Positions 1-8,759 of a stretch of 20,925 nucleotides of DNA are shown piece by piece. The stretch lies in the NCBI GenBank assembly GCA_030615715.1, contig JAUWYS010000002.1, positions 1 through 20,925 on the forward strand. The letters run 5' to 3'. The notes under the pieces are model-generated. The model was not told the origin of the DNA. It was given only the letters and a program-made list of their open reading frames with translations, and searched no databases. Source of the stretch: a bacterium. GTDB taxonomy: Bacteria > Patescibacteriota > Minisyncoccia > Minisyncoccales > CG1-02-41-26. Position numbers and translations under genes: made by a program. Position 1 is the stretch's first letter, and every line of letters starts with the position of its first letter.

Positions 1-6
1 AATATA

Positions 7-1797
7 ATGAAATTGCCTTTTTCCAAGAAAGAAGAAAAAGTTACTGGCTTGGAAATAAAACCAGAAGAAATTCAATTAGGGGACATCATTGCTCCCTCTT
101 CGGTTGAAATAAAACAGAACTATTTAAGATTGGGGGAGCGGCTTTGTAAAACCTTTTTTGTTTTTTCCTATCCTCGCTATCTCTCAACTGGCTGGCTCTC
201 CCCAGCCATTAATTTGAACCATCCCATTGATATCTCCTTGCATATTCATCCGATTGACTCGGGTCAGATCTTAAGACAGCTCAGGAGAAAACTTACCGAA
301 ATCCAGGCTGAGCTTATGGACAGGGAAGATAAGGGACTTGTTCGAGACCCTACCTTGGAAACCGCCTATCAAGATATCGAAAGCTTGAGGGACGACCTCC
401 AGACAGCCAAGGAAAGAGTTTTCAGGTTGGGCTTGTATATTACTGTCTATGGAGATAACCAAACAGAACTGAGGAGAATTGAAACCACCTTGAGGTCAAT
501 CTTTGAGTCAAGATTAATCTATATTAAGCCGGTTCTTTTCCGAGAAAAAGAGGGTTTTGTTTCTGTTGTTCCCTATGGTCTGGACCGAATCTTAGTCCAC
601 ACCCCCATGAACACCGCCCCCCTCTCAAGTATTTTCCCTTTTGTCTCTCCGGACCTCAGCGCCAACGAAGGAATCTTGTATGGCTTGAACCAGCACAACA
701 ACTCTTTAGTTTTGTTTGACAGATTTACTTTAGAGAATGCCAACTCCGTCATCTTCGCCAAATCTGGTTCGGGAAAATCTTATTTCTGTAAATTGGAGGT
801 TTTAAGGTATCTCATGCAAAACATAGGAGTCATTATCATTGACCCCGAGAACGAGTACGAGTTCTTAGCGGATGCGGTGGGGGGTTCTTTCTTTAAAATT
901 TCTCTGACCTCTCCTCATCACTTGAATCCCTTTGACCTGCCACTTCCGGGAGAAGATGAAAAACCAGAGGGTGTTTTGAAAACCAACATCATCAACCTGG
1001 TTGGCCTTTTAAGAATTATGCTGGGAGGTTTAACTCCCAGAGAAGATGCCATTATTGACAGAGCTTTAACTGAGACCTACGCAGCCAGAGACATTACCCC
1101 TGACTCTGATCCTTCAACCTGGCCAGAGAAAATTCCTTTGATGTCCGACCTGGAAACGGTTCTAGCTGGCATGGAAGGAACAGAATCATTGGTTCAGCGA
1201 TTAAGGAAATTCACCACTGGCAGTTACGCCGGCTTTTTCAACCAGCCCTCCAACGTTTCCATGGATAAAAGGCTGATTGTTTTTGGCATCAGAGATATGG
1301 AAGATGAGTTAAGACCCATGGCTATGTTCATCATTTTAAGGTACATCTGGAATACGGTTCGGGGTCCCTTGAAAAAGAGGATTTTGTTGGTGGATGAGGC
1401 CTGGTGGATTATGCAGACAGAAGATGGAGCTTCCTTTTTGTTTGGTATCTGTAAGAGAGCCAGAAAATACTGGCTGGGTGTTTCAACTATCACTCAAGAC
1501 GTTTCTGATTTCATGAAATCAGAATATGGCAGACCGATTATTACCAATTCCTCTTTACAGTTTTTGATGAAACAGTCTCCAGCCAGCATTGATGTTGTCC
1601 AGAGAACCTTCAATTTAACTGACGAGGAAAAGTATCTTCTCTTGGAATGCGCGGTGGGAGAGGGAATATTTTTGGCTGGGACAAAAAGAGTGGCTTTGAA
1701 AGTGGTGGCATCTTACGCCGAAGATCAAATCATCACCACCTCACCAGAGGAGGTCTTAAAAGCAAGAAGAGCTAAAAAGCGACTCAAAGCGGAATAA
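7..1797 (+). CDS. VirB4-like type IV secretion ATPase
   Basis: This is a cytoplasmic P-loop ATPase of the VirB4/TraC/TrbE superfamily, which powers assembly of type IV secretion machines or conjugative pili at the inner membrane. The sequence shows a Walker A motif AKSGSGKS (residues 251-258, Lys257) and a Walker B motif RILLVDEAWW (Asp463-Glu464). Between them is the motif IIDPENEYEFLA, typical of the family. The N-terminal 240 residues match the usual VirB4 N-terminal domain, with a helical stretch at about 95-140. At 596 residues it is full length for the CPR version of the family. The ATG at 7 lies almost at the window edge, so its upstream signals are not visible. It is the first visible gene of a same-strand block of membrane and secreted proteins, which it presumably serves. 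Family assignment is secure; what the machine moves or builds is not shown. Confidence 0.93.
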   Translation: MKLPFSKKEEKVTGLEIKPEEIQLGDIIAPSSVEIKQNYLRLGERLCKTFFVFSYPRYLSTGWLSPAINLNHPIDISLHIHPIDSGQILRQLRRKLTEIQAELMDREDKGLVRDPTLETAYQDIESLRDDLQTAKERVFRLGLYITVYGDNQTELRRIETTLRSIFESRLIYIKPVLFREKEGFVSVVPYGLDRILVHTPMNTAPLSSIFPFVSPDLSANEGILYGLNQHNNSLVLFDRFTLENANSVIFAKSGSGKSYFCKLEVLRYLMQNIGVIIIDPENEYEFLADAVGGSFFKISLTSPHHLNPFDLPLPGEDEKPEGVLKTNIINLVGLLRIMLGGLTPREDAIIDRALTETYAARDITPDSDPSTWPEKIPLMSDLETVLAGMEGTESLVQRLRKFTTGSYAGFFNQPSNVSMDKRLIVFGIRDMEDELRPMAMFIILRYIWNTVRGPLKKRILLVDEAWWIMQTEDGASFLFGICKRARKYWLGVSTITQDVSDFMKSEYGRPIITNSSLQFLMKQSPASIDVVQRTFNLTDEEKYLLLECAVGEGIFLAGTKRVALKVVASYAEDQIITTSPEEVLKARRAKKRLKAE

Positions 1798-1927
1798 AGG
1801 GCTTTGTCTAAATTTGTCGAGCCGGAGGCGAAGAAAATTTAGCAACAAAACCTTTACCCAGCACATAAAGCGTTATGTGCTGGGTGTAAGAACTTATAAC
1901 GCTCCTTCGTCGCTAACAATTTCTAAC
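1798..1927 (+). repeat. Structured intergenic element with two successive hairpins
   Basis: The gap after the VirB4-like gene holds two inverted repeats. The first is CTAAATTT (1808-1815) paired with AAATTTAG (1835-1842) around a 19-base purine-rich loop. The second is a perfect 12-base stem CCCAGCACATAA (1857-1868) with TTATGTGCTGGG (1873-1884) and a four-base loop AGCG. Neither is followed by a T run, so these are not ordinary intrinsic terminators. An open frame from a TTG at 1814 runs through both, but its product there is a basic low-complexity stretch. I infer an untranslated RNA structure or a dispersed repeat. Confidence 0.6.
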
Positions 1928-2353
1928 ATGCCTCAAGCAATAGCCACCGAAGAAAAAATTGAAACACCTCCAGCTCAAGAAGAAGCCCCTCAAGAAACTG
2001 AGCAGGCCTCTCGGGGAGGAGTTTTTTTAAGTCCGGAGGGCATAATTATGATGATGACATCCTTCCTTGTTGACATAGGGGAGCTCTTTATTCCTTTTGA
2101 GCCCTTCGACCCTTTAGACATCTTTGCCATTGTTTTCTTTGGTGCCTGGATGGTCTTTCGCTCAATGATTAAAGGAAAAAAGCCAGAGGTAAGGATTTCT
2201 AAAAAAGCGGCGGCTACCATTCAAAAAGCTGCCAAATGGGCCAAGAGATTAAAATGGTTAAGACCTTTGCTTTTCATTCTTGAGATGATTCCTTTGGTGG
2301 GCGCTGCTCCTTTTTGGGTAGTTGCTGTTTATCTTGAGTTAAAACATGGGTAA
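1928..2353 (+). CDS. Small two-helix membrane protein of the secretion cluster
   Basis: The product is about 141 residues from the ATG at 1928. The first 36 residues are acidic and Pro/Glu-rich. Hydrophobic helices follow at about 63-81 (containing IFAIVFFGAWMVF) and 111-137, separated by a Lys-rich segment at 82-110. I do not recognise a named family. Its place directly after the VirB4-like gene, overlapping the next gene by 8 bases (the next ATG at 2346 precedes this stop), suggests a small inner-membrane subunit of the same apparatus. A longer reading from TTG 1814 would give 179 residues, but that extension crosses the two inverted repeats at 1808-1884 and is basic and low in complexity. 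I therefore prefer the ATG, although it has no Shine-Dalgarno sequence. That the gene is real is likely; its function is unknown. Confidence 0.72.
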   Translation: MPQAIATEEKIETPPAQEEAPQETEQASRGGVFLSPEGIIMMMTSFLVDIGELFIPFEPFDPLDIFAIVFFGAWMVFRSMIKGKKPEVRISKKAAATIQKAAKWAKRLKWLRPLLFILEMIPLVGAAPFWVVAVYLELKHG

Positions 2354-5300
2354 GGGAAAAATAAAATTAAAAAAAATCTTTATTATTTCTTTGCTAATTA
2401 TTTTCCTTTTCCAAGCCACCTATGTTTTTGCTCTTGAAATAAAATATCCCTCAGTTCCCGGCGCTTTCACTCCCCAGGAAATTGAACAGAAATTAAAGGC
2501 AGGAGAAATTGAAAAAGAAGATGTCCTGCCTCTTTATTTCAAATATTATTTTAATTTATCTTTAATCATCGTTGTTTTAATCTGTCTTGGGGTAATAATT
2601 TATGGTGGGGTTTTGTATCTATTATCTCCGGCCAAACCAGTTATCTTAGTTTCAGCAAGAAGATGGATATTTTCAGGCCTTTTGGGCCTTTTAATTTTGT
2701 TCTCCTCCTACTTGGTTTTGGTGACCATCAACCCTCAACTCTCTCTTTTGAAGTTAGGCAGGGAAGAAGCGAAACTTTTACCCCCCAGAGTTACTCCTTT
2801 AGCCAGAGAGGCCACAATTTATTTTGAGGTGCCGACCGGCAAATTAATTGAAGAGAATCTCAGCCATATTACTGCCACCACCACCAGAGTAATAAGTGGC
2901 ATAACTCATTGGCCGGATTATAAGGACGGCAAGTCAGATTGCTGGGGCGGCGATAAGCTTCCTCGGGACACCATTAAATACTGTACTTCCGATGACTTCT
3001 CGTTTGATGAAGCTGACTGTCATTGGGAAGATTATCCTGACAGCTGTGAAAATAACGAGGTGATGGTGGCTATTAATTGGCCCGAGTGTAAAAACGATGG
3101 CAAGATGGCTTGCTGGGGTGGTGATGCTAAAATTAAATGTTGTGGTCCAGTTAAATTAACTGGCTGCTACACTACCAACACTCCCAGCTGTAAAGAAGGA
3201 GAAGTTTTACACCGGATTACCCATTGGCCCGATTGTCAAGGTTGGAGAACTTCTTACTGGGACACTCAGCGAGATAGTGCTGAATGTTGCACTCTCAAAA
3301 ATGTCAAATTTACTGCTTGCTACGAACTCCAATCTCCAATAGTTAAGGGCGAGACAATTAACAAATTTGTCAGTGAGTTGGAAAAAGTTAAATCAAGGTC
3401 AGAAAATCTCAAAGATAAACTGGGACAATTAAAAGAGGCGACTGATGCTTGTAGGTGTGGTACCTCAAACTGCGTGACCGACATCCGGCTCCATTGGGGC
3501 TGGACCGAGTGCTTATGTAAACCAGATGAACCTCAATGTAACATTGATTGTGATAAGGATGCCATTATTGCAGCTGCCAGTTCAACCAAAGAAGCCATTG
3601 GCCAGCTTGAAGCCGAAAAAGTAAGATTGGTCACCTTGCAAATCCCGATTATTATTGATTATCTGGAGATGAAAAAAGCCGGACTTTTGATGACCTTACC
3701 AGAGGACGAAATAGATTATGGGGAATTTGCTTTCCAGAGATTCCTTTTGGAAAAAGAGGAAAGAAAAGTTGAAACAGAAACTTTTGAAGGTTGGCCAACT
3801 CCCCTTTTGACTAGAGAAATAGAGGGTGAGAGAGTTAGCATCATTGACCCAGCTACTTTTTATTTTGACCCTGACCTCTGGGAAAACCAGCAAGCCCTGG
3901 CTGAAACCCAGAGATTAAACCCAATTTTAATTCTCTCAAACACCTCTCCCAAAGAATTCAATGAACAGATAGCAAGTACTGTTGAAGCAGTTCTGGGTGA
4001 AGATGCCTTTAATTTGCTCTCGGAAAGCGACTGGGAAGAAATTGTCAGAAAAAGTTTGGAAGAAGGGACTTTTGAGGCTCTGGAGGATTTCACGGTGGCT
4101 TTGTCTGAAGCGGTGACCAAGTTATTGATTGAAAAACTCCCTCAAAATATTTTGGAAAAAGCTAAAACCTCAATGCTTCTTGAAAAAAAGTTGGCTTTGA
4201 TTTCTGTAGCCCGGGCCAAAGAGCCTGACCCTCTAACTGAAAAACTGACCGAATATTTTACCACCAAATTAGAAGATAGATTGCCACCTTTGTTAAGAGA
4301 TGCCCTAGAGGGTGATATTTTAGATTTTGTAGACCAAATTACCGGAGGAGATATTAAAAAGATTTTCACTAGTAAATTTTACGATTTCTTGAGTCAGAAC
4401 CTCCAAGATTTACTTTCAACCAAAATTGCTGATTTGTCGCCAGAGCTTTCTCGTCTTCTGGCTATTCGGGTAGTTGAGGTTTTACCCTTTACCATTGTGG
4501 CTGACCTGTTAACCAGTATCAATGACTTTCTGACTGAAAAAATTAATGAAATTAAAGAACTCATCTGGGAACAGGTAGATATCATCGTCCAAAAAGTAGT
4601 TGAGGTTATTACCAATGTCTTACTTGAAAATCTCCCTGAGTGGCTGGAACCCATAATCTTAGCTTTGATGGAGGGAATAGAATTGGTCGTTGCTGAAATA
4701 GCCAAGGGATATGTGGAAATGTATATTATGTATGAATTTGATAGCTTCTTAAAAGATGTTTACAAGTTCCAGGATAAATTAAATGACCTTTTGAGCTTAA
4801 CCATCAAAGACATTTTGCCCAAAGAAATAAAAAAGTTTTTGAAGAAAACGGTGATGGACCTAGTACCCGAGGATGTTCAAGATTTTCTGGATGACTCTTT
4901 TCTTGAGCGCCTGCCAGAAGAAACCAGAAAGTTTTTAACAAAATCCCTTAAAAAGTTCTTACCAAAAGAAATAAGAGACATTTTGGATGAGAGTTTAGCT
5001 TCTTTACTTGGTATAGAGTTTGTTTTTGAAAAAACCCTTTATGATTACTTCCCCAAAGATTTAAAGGATTTTTTTGAAAAAAGCGCCTTTGTCCTTTTCC
5101 CAGAGACACTCCGCACCTCCCTTATTGATTTCCTGCCCGAAGAAGTTAGAAAACCTTTTATTGAACTTTCTCAAGAGCAGCGCCAAAAACTTTTTTACAC
5201 TTCGATTTTAGACCTTTTAGAAGATTGTCCCCTTAAGAAAACTCCTCTGGAAATTCTGGGAATAGAAGATGACAAGATGATGGATATTTTGGGCGGTGAT

Positions 5301-6041
5301 GTCAGGATTTTGGTTGAGATAATTGAGATGTATCTCAAGCCAGAAGAACGTCCAGAATTTGTCAACGAGTTAATTAGAATTTTAAAGAAATCTTTAACTG
5401 ATTTCATTGCTGAGGATTTACACAATCCCGAGTTGGCTCGCGATTTGAATACTCCCCTTTACAAAAACTTTCCCCAAGAGATTCAAGACAACCTCAATAA
5501 ATCCTTTGCTGACCATTTTTCAGAACTCTTTGACTTATTGTTTGACCCTTCCACTGATACTCTCATTGACATAATTGACAAACACTCTGGTTCAAATATC
5601 TCTCAAATCCTCTCTCAAGGCATCCTTGACCTTTTACCCCCAGAAGTTATAAACCAATTAAAAATTCGCTTAAAAGATTATCTACCCAGCTGGATAACCG
5701 ACAAGAAATTGTTTGAATTTTTGCCAGACAGCTGGCTGGGGAGTATTGCTGATTTCTTGGGCTTGACTGACGAGGATATTGAAGAAGCCATTGAAGAAAC
5801 TATAGATGAGATTGACTTAGACGAAGAGGTTAATCAAATTATCCAAGCCTTAGGTGAGAGGATGACTATCACCGCCTCTTTAATTAGGAATTTGGGTGAA
5901 AAAACCGGCCAAAGAATTTCCGAGGAAAAGGCTGACGAATTAACTGAAAAAATTTCTGAATATATGAGCACTCTGGTTGAAAAGTCCTGGGGTAAGGTAA
6001 TGTCCGAAGGATTTATGTTGGATTCTCTAAAAAATCTCTAA
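2346..6041 (+). CDS. Giant secreted/membrane protein: pilin-like hairpin, Cys/Trp modules, helical repeats
   Basis: This 1231-residue protein begins with a signal peptide (hydrophobic 10-29, likely cleavage after VFA). A two-helix membrane hairpin follows at residues 68-95 and 106-128, with YGGVLYLLSP between the helices, resembling the T4SS pilin domain of CPR proteins. The same hairpin occurs in the protein at 10109, including the shared ending NPQL. Residues about 180-330 carry three related modules with [TN]HWPD/NWPE, CWGGD and paired-Cys motifs. A second Cys cluster (CRCGTSNC) lies near 370. From about residue 520 to 1230 the protein is helical, acidic and amphipathic. In it, 16-residue units with the core LP-E/K-E-x-x-x-FL repeat from about 822. 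No catalytic motif is visible. It overlaps the preceding gene by 8 bases and precedes the next by 6. It is probably a large envelope-anchored structural or adhesive component; function is inferred from context only. Confidence 0.85.
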   Translation: MGKGKIKLKKIFIISLLIIFLFQATYVFALEIKYPSVPGAFTPQEIEQKLKAGEIEKEDVLPLYFKYYFNLSLIIVVLICLGVIIYGGVLYLLSPAKPVILVSARRWIFSGLLGLLILFSSYLVLVTINPQLSLLKLGREEAKLLPPRVTPLAREATIYFEVPTGKLIEENLSHITATTTRVISGITHWPDYKDGKSDCWGGDKLPRDTIKYCTSDDFSFDEADCHWEDYPDSCENNEVMVAINWPECKNDGKMACWGGDAKIKCCGPVKLTGCYTTNTPSCKEGEVLHRITHWPDCQGWRTSYWDTQRDSAECCTLKNVKFTACYELQSPIVKGETINKFVSELEKVKSRSENLKDKLGQLKEATDACRCGTSNCVTDIRLHWGWTECLCKPDEPQCNIDCDKDAIIAAASSTKEAIGQLEAEKVRLVTLQIPIIIDYLEMKKAGLLMTLPEDEIDYGEFAFQRFLLEKEERKVETETFEGWPTPLLTREIEGERVSIIDPATFYFDPDLWENQQALAETQRLNPILILSNTSPKEFNEQIASTVEAVLGEDAFNLLSESDWEEIVRKSLEEGTFEALEDFTVALSEAVTKLLIEKLPQNILEKAKTSMLLEKKLALISVARAKEPDPLTEKLTEYFTTKLEDRLPPLLRDALEGDILDFVDQITGGDIKKIFTSKFYDFLSQNLQDLLSTKIADLSPELSRLLAIRVVEVLPFTIVADLLTSINDFLTEKINEIKELIWEQVDIIVQKVVEVITNVLLENLPEWLEPIILALMEGIELVVAEIAKGYVEMYIMYEFDSFLKDVYKFQDKLNDLLSLTIKDILPKEIKKFLKKTVMDLVPEDVQDFLDDSFLERLPEETRKFLTKSLKKFLPKEIRDILDESLASLLGIEFVFEKTLYDYFPKDLKDFFEKSAFVLFPETLRTSLIDFLPEEVRKPFIELSQEQRQKLFYTSILDLLEDCPLKKTPLEILGIEDDKMMDILGGDVRILVEIIEMYLKPEERPEFVNELIRILKKSLTDFIAEDLHNPELARDLNTPLYKNFPQEIQDNLNKSFADHFSELFDLLFDPSTDTLIDIIDKHSGSNISQILSQGILDLLPPEVINQLKIRLKDYLPSWITDKKLFEFLPDSWLGSIADFLGLTDEDIEEAIEETIDEIDLDEEVNQIIQALGERMTITASLIRNLGEKTGQRISEEKADELTEKISEYMSTLVEKSWGKVMSEGFMLDSLKNL

Positions 6042-6047
6042 GCTAAA

Positions 6048-8759
6048 ATGTCTTCATTTTTCCAGAAAAAATACATTAAGATTCCCATTGTTCTGCTGAT
6101 TATTTTCAGTATCTCTTTCCGTTTCTTCCCACCTCCTGAAAAAGCGGAAGCCATCGAGCCCACCCCCCGGCCTTCGATTAATTATTTAGACATTTGCGAA
6201 CCGAAAGTTCCTTTTTACGATGAGGCCCTGCAAACAGACGAACTCCAGGAGGCCTGTTATTTACTCAAGAAGATTCAAGATAAGGCGGCTCAAATCGTTA
6301 CCATTGCCAGAAAAATGTATGATTCAACCGACCCTCTGGAAGAATGTAATCCCTGGTGGGGAGATAAGTTCCCCTATATCACTGAAGGCACTTGTAAATC
6401 AGCTTGCGTCTGGGGCTTCCCGGAATTTACCGTCAGTATTGATATTACACTGCTGATTCTCTGTGCTTTCGTCCCGGAGGTCTGCGTTGTTATAGTAGAT
6501 ACACTAATGAAAATCAAAACTTTACTTGATGCAGCCACTTTAATCAAATGGTGGAACATCTGGCAAAAGATAAAATTTGTCCTAAGTTTGGCGGAAATTT
6601 TCAGAGATTTTACCGACCTTTTCCAAGACCTTGATGAACTCAGGCAAAAAATTAAAGAACTGCTGGAGCTCTTGCCCGAGATTGATACCAGTCAGGCTAA
6701 GGAATTTTTTGAAACCTTATCTGCTTTGATGCTTATTAGCTATGAAATCCAGCGAGAATTAACCAATGTTGGAGGTAAGGTTTATTCAATGAAGCATACG
6801 GTCGGAGTTTTTACAGGGGGCCAACTGCAGGGAATTTACCGTCTGGTTAATGAAATCGGAGAGATTTTTGCTGAAAATATTTTAGCGCCTGGCCAATCTC
6901 CTGGAGAGGGTTTTGTCGCAGAAACTCTTGAAGAAATGAAACAGGCAGCTGAGAATGACGAAATTGAAAATCTTATTGATAAAATTATTGCTGAGAATGA
7001 TGCTATTCAACTAATCCTTTATGAATTTTACGAAGAAGGTGGAGAAGACCTTGCTCTGGCTATCCTGGGTATGTTAGAAGTTATTTGCCAGACCAAACCG
7101 AAAATCTCAGCTATTTTATCTTTTCTTGGAGAAATTGAAAACAAAAACCCTTCAAGTTCTGTTCAAGATGGAATTAATGCCATAAAGCCCATCTTTGAGG
7201 AGCTTGCTAACAAAATTTCTCAATTAGAATCCGGGGAAATTCAAGAAGTTGAATCCTGCCAAGGAAGAGCTGACGGTGTAAGCTGTGGTGATTTCCGGTG
7301 GTGTTTAGGAGATAAATGTATGGAGTACTATTGGCAATTAGTAGGGACAAAGCATGGCTGGTGTTGCAGCGGCAGCAAGACCCAATGTACTCCCCAACAA
7401 TATGGTAATGTCCGAGAAGGCGGGGGATACAGAAGGCTTGCTGACCCTAAAAATCAGTATGGTGGAATTGAACGTTATGTTAACTGTGGGGTACCTTTTT
7501 GTATTTTTACTGATATTGGCGAATATAAATGCGAAAGGAAAGAAGTAGTTCAGGTAGAAGAACCCTGGCCTCCAGAGGAAGCTTGCCGATTACATGACCA
7601 TTTCTCTCTCCTCCAACAACTTGATAAAATAATAGCTATGCTCAGAGCGACCGGTAAAAAAGTTGAAGCAGTGGCTGCTATTGACTTGGAATCGAGCAAC
7701 GAACAAATAGAGGAGGATTGCCAGATAATTAGAGAGCGACTTGACGATATTAAAACCGAACTTGATGAAATTAGAGCCGACCTCATTGACTTTGGAGTAA
7801 GCGGAGGAGATATTGATGAAGCCAAAGCAGAGCTTGACGAAATAAAACCAAAAATTGACGACCTTGAAGAAAAAGCTTTGCAGGCAATGGGGATTATCAA
7901 TTTAGTTAAAGCAATAAAGTTGATTAAAGATATAATAGACCTGGTTAAGGAAATTATAAGAGAAGCTAAGGACTTGATGGATAAGATAAATAGAGTTCTG
8001 GAAGGAGAAGATGGAGATGATGAGCTTGAAAAGTTGAAACAAAGACTTCAAGACATTTTAGATAAACTGGCGAGCTTGGAAGAGTGGCAGAAAGTTAAGG
8101 TAGATGTCTCCATTGAGATAAGCGACCTCCGCGACGGCATCAGATGTCTCCCAGCCTGGGGAATCTATGGCGAATACCAGGCTGAATCTTCCGAAGAAAT
8201 TCCCTGTCCCATGCCAGCTTGGTGGCGAGAATCAACTTGCACCAGTACTGAGGTTTGTGATGAAGGTTATGTTTGTGAAAACGAAATTTGTCGTAAAGAG
8301 TGTAATAATGATGGTGATTGTGATGAAGATTATATTTGTGAAGGAGGAGTTTGTATTGAACCAAAAGCCTCAAAATATATTGGTGGCAGGGTCTGCCCCG
8401 ATCTTAAAGTTCCTTCTATTCAATTGAGTGGGGCTTTTGCCTCAATTAAGTTTAATCTTAATAAAATCAGGGATATTAAAAGGGAAGGCCATCCCGAAGT
8501 AGAACCGGTGGAGACGAAAGGTTTTCAGATTTGGGAAAGGGTCCTTTATGTTCAGTCCTGGGCTATCTTTCTCCGCTATATGACTGACAACTGCCGCTGT
8601 GGTAGAAGTTATTGCCGCTTGACCTTTGGTATCTCTGGCATTTCTTTTCCTGGCTGTTTAGACCCTGCTTTGAATCCTTACTGCTGGCTGGGTTGGATTT
8701 GGGGTAGGAATTGGCTCCGTGACGAAGCCAACAAATTAGAAAATGTAAACAGCGAATGA
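6048..8759 (+). CDS. Large exported Cys-rich coiled-coil protein
   Basis: This 903-residue protein has an N-terminal hydrophobic segment (residues 11-26) ending in a Pro-rich stretch and EKAEA, consistent with a signal peptide or anchor. A second hydrophobic stretch lies near 127-153. Heptad-like acidic coiled coil dominates about 547-720, with repeated LDEI/LDDI units. Residues about 731-772 form a compact Cys module with two C-x-x-D-x-D-C-type repeats (for example CNNDGDCDEDYICEGGVC), like small disulfide-rich modules of secreted proteins. The C-terminal 45 residues hold CRCGRSYC, close to the CRCGTSNC motif of the upstream 1231-residue protein. It starts 6 bases after that gene and its stop overlaps the next start by 4 bases (ATGA), so it belongs to the same transcript. 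No enzyme motif is seen and no named family is recognised. It is likely part of an extracytoplasmic scaffold. Confidence 0.83.
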   Translation: MSSFFQKKYIKIPIVLLIIFSISFRFFPPPEKAEAIEPTPRPSINYLDICEPKVPFYDEALQTDELQEACYLLKKIQDKAAQIVTIARKMYDSTDPLEECNPWWGDKFPYITEGTCKSACVWGFPEFTVSIDITLLILCAFVPEVCVVIVDTLMKIKTLLDAATLIKWWNIWQKIKFVLSLAEIFRDFTDLFQDLDELRQKIKELLELLPEIDTSQAKEFFETLSALMLISYEIQRELTNVGGKVYSMKHTVGVFTGGQLQGIYRLVNEIGEIFAENILAPGQSPGEGFVAETLEEMKQAAENDEIENLIDKIIAENDAIQLILYEFYEEGGEDLALAILGMLEVICQTKPKISAILSFLGEIENKNPSSSVQDGINAIKPIFEELANKISQLESGEIQEVESCQGRADGVSCGDFRWCLGDKCMEYYWQLVGTKHGWCCSGSKTQCTPQQYGNVREGGGYRRLADPKNQYGGIERYVNCGVPFCIFTDIGEYKCERKEVVQVEEPWPPEEACRLHDHFSLLQQLDKIIAMLRATGKKVEAVAAIDLESSNEQIEEDCQIIRERLDDIKTELDEIRADLIDFGVSGGDIDEAKAELDEIKPKIDDLEEKALQAMGIINLVKAIKLIKDIIDLVKEIIREAKDLMDKINRVLEGEDGDDELEKLKQRLQDILDKLASLEEWQKVKVDVSIEISDLRDGIRCLPAWGIYGEYQAESSEEIPCPMPAWWRESTCTSTEVCDEGYVCENEICRKECNNDGDCDEDYICEGGVCIEPKASKYIGGRVCPDLKVPSIQLSGAFASIKFNLNKIRDIKREGHPEVEPVETKGFQIWERVLYVQSWAIFLRYMTDNCRCGRSYCRLTFGISGISFPGCLDPALNPYCWLGWIWGRNWLRDEANKLENVNSE

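Noticed and set aside
8140..8373. Minus-strand frame rich in His and Tyr
   Set aside because: It is the antisense of the Cys-rich module in the 903-residue protein; the composition follows from the TGT/GAT codons of that module and it has no start signals.
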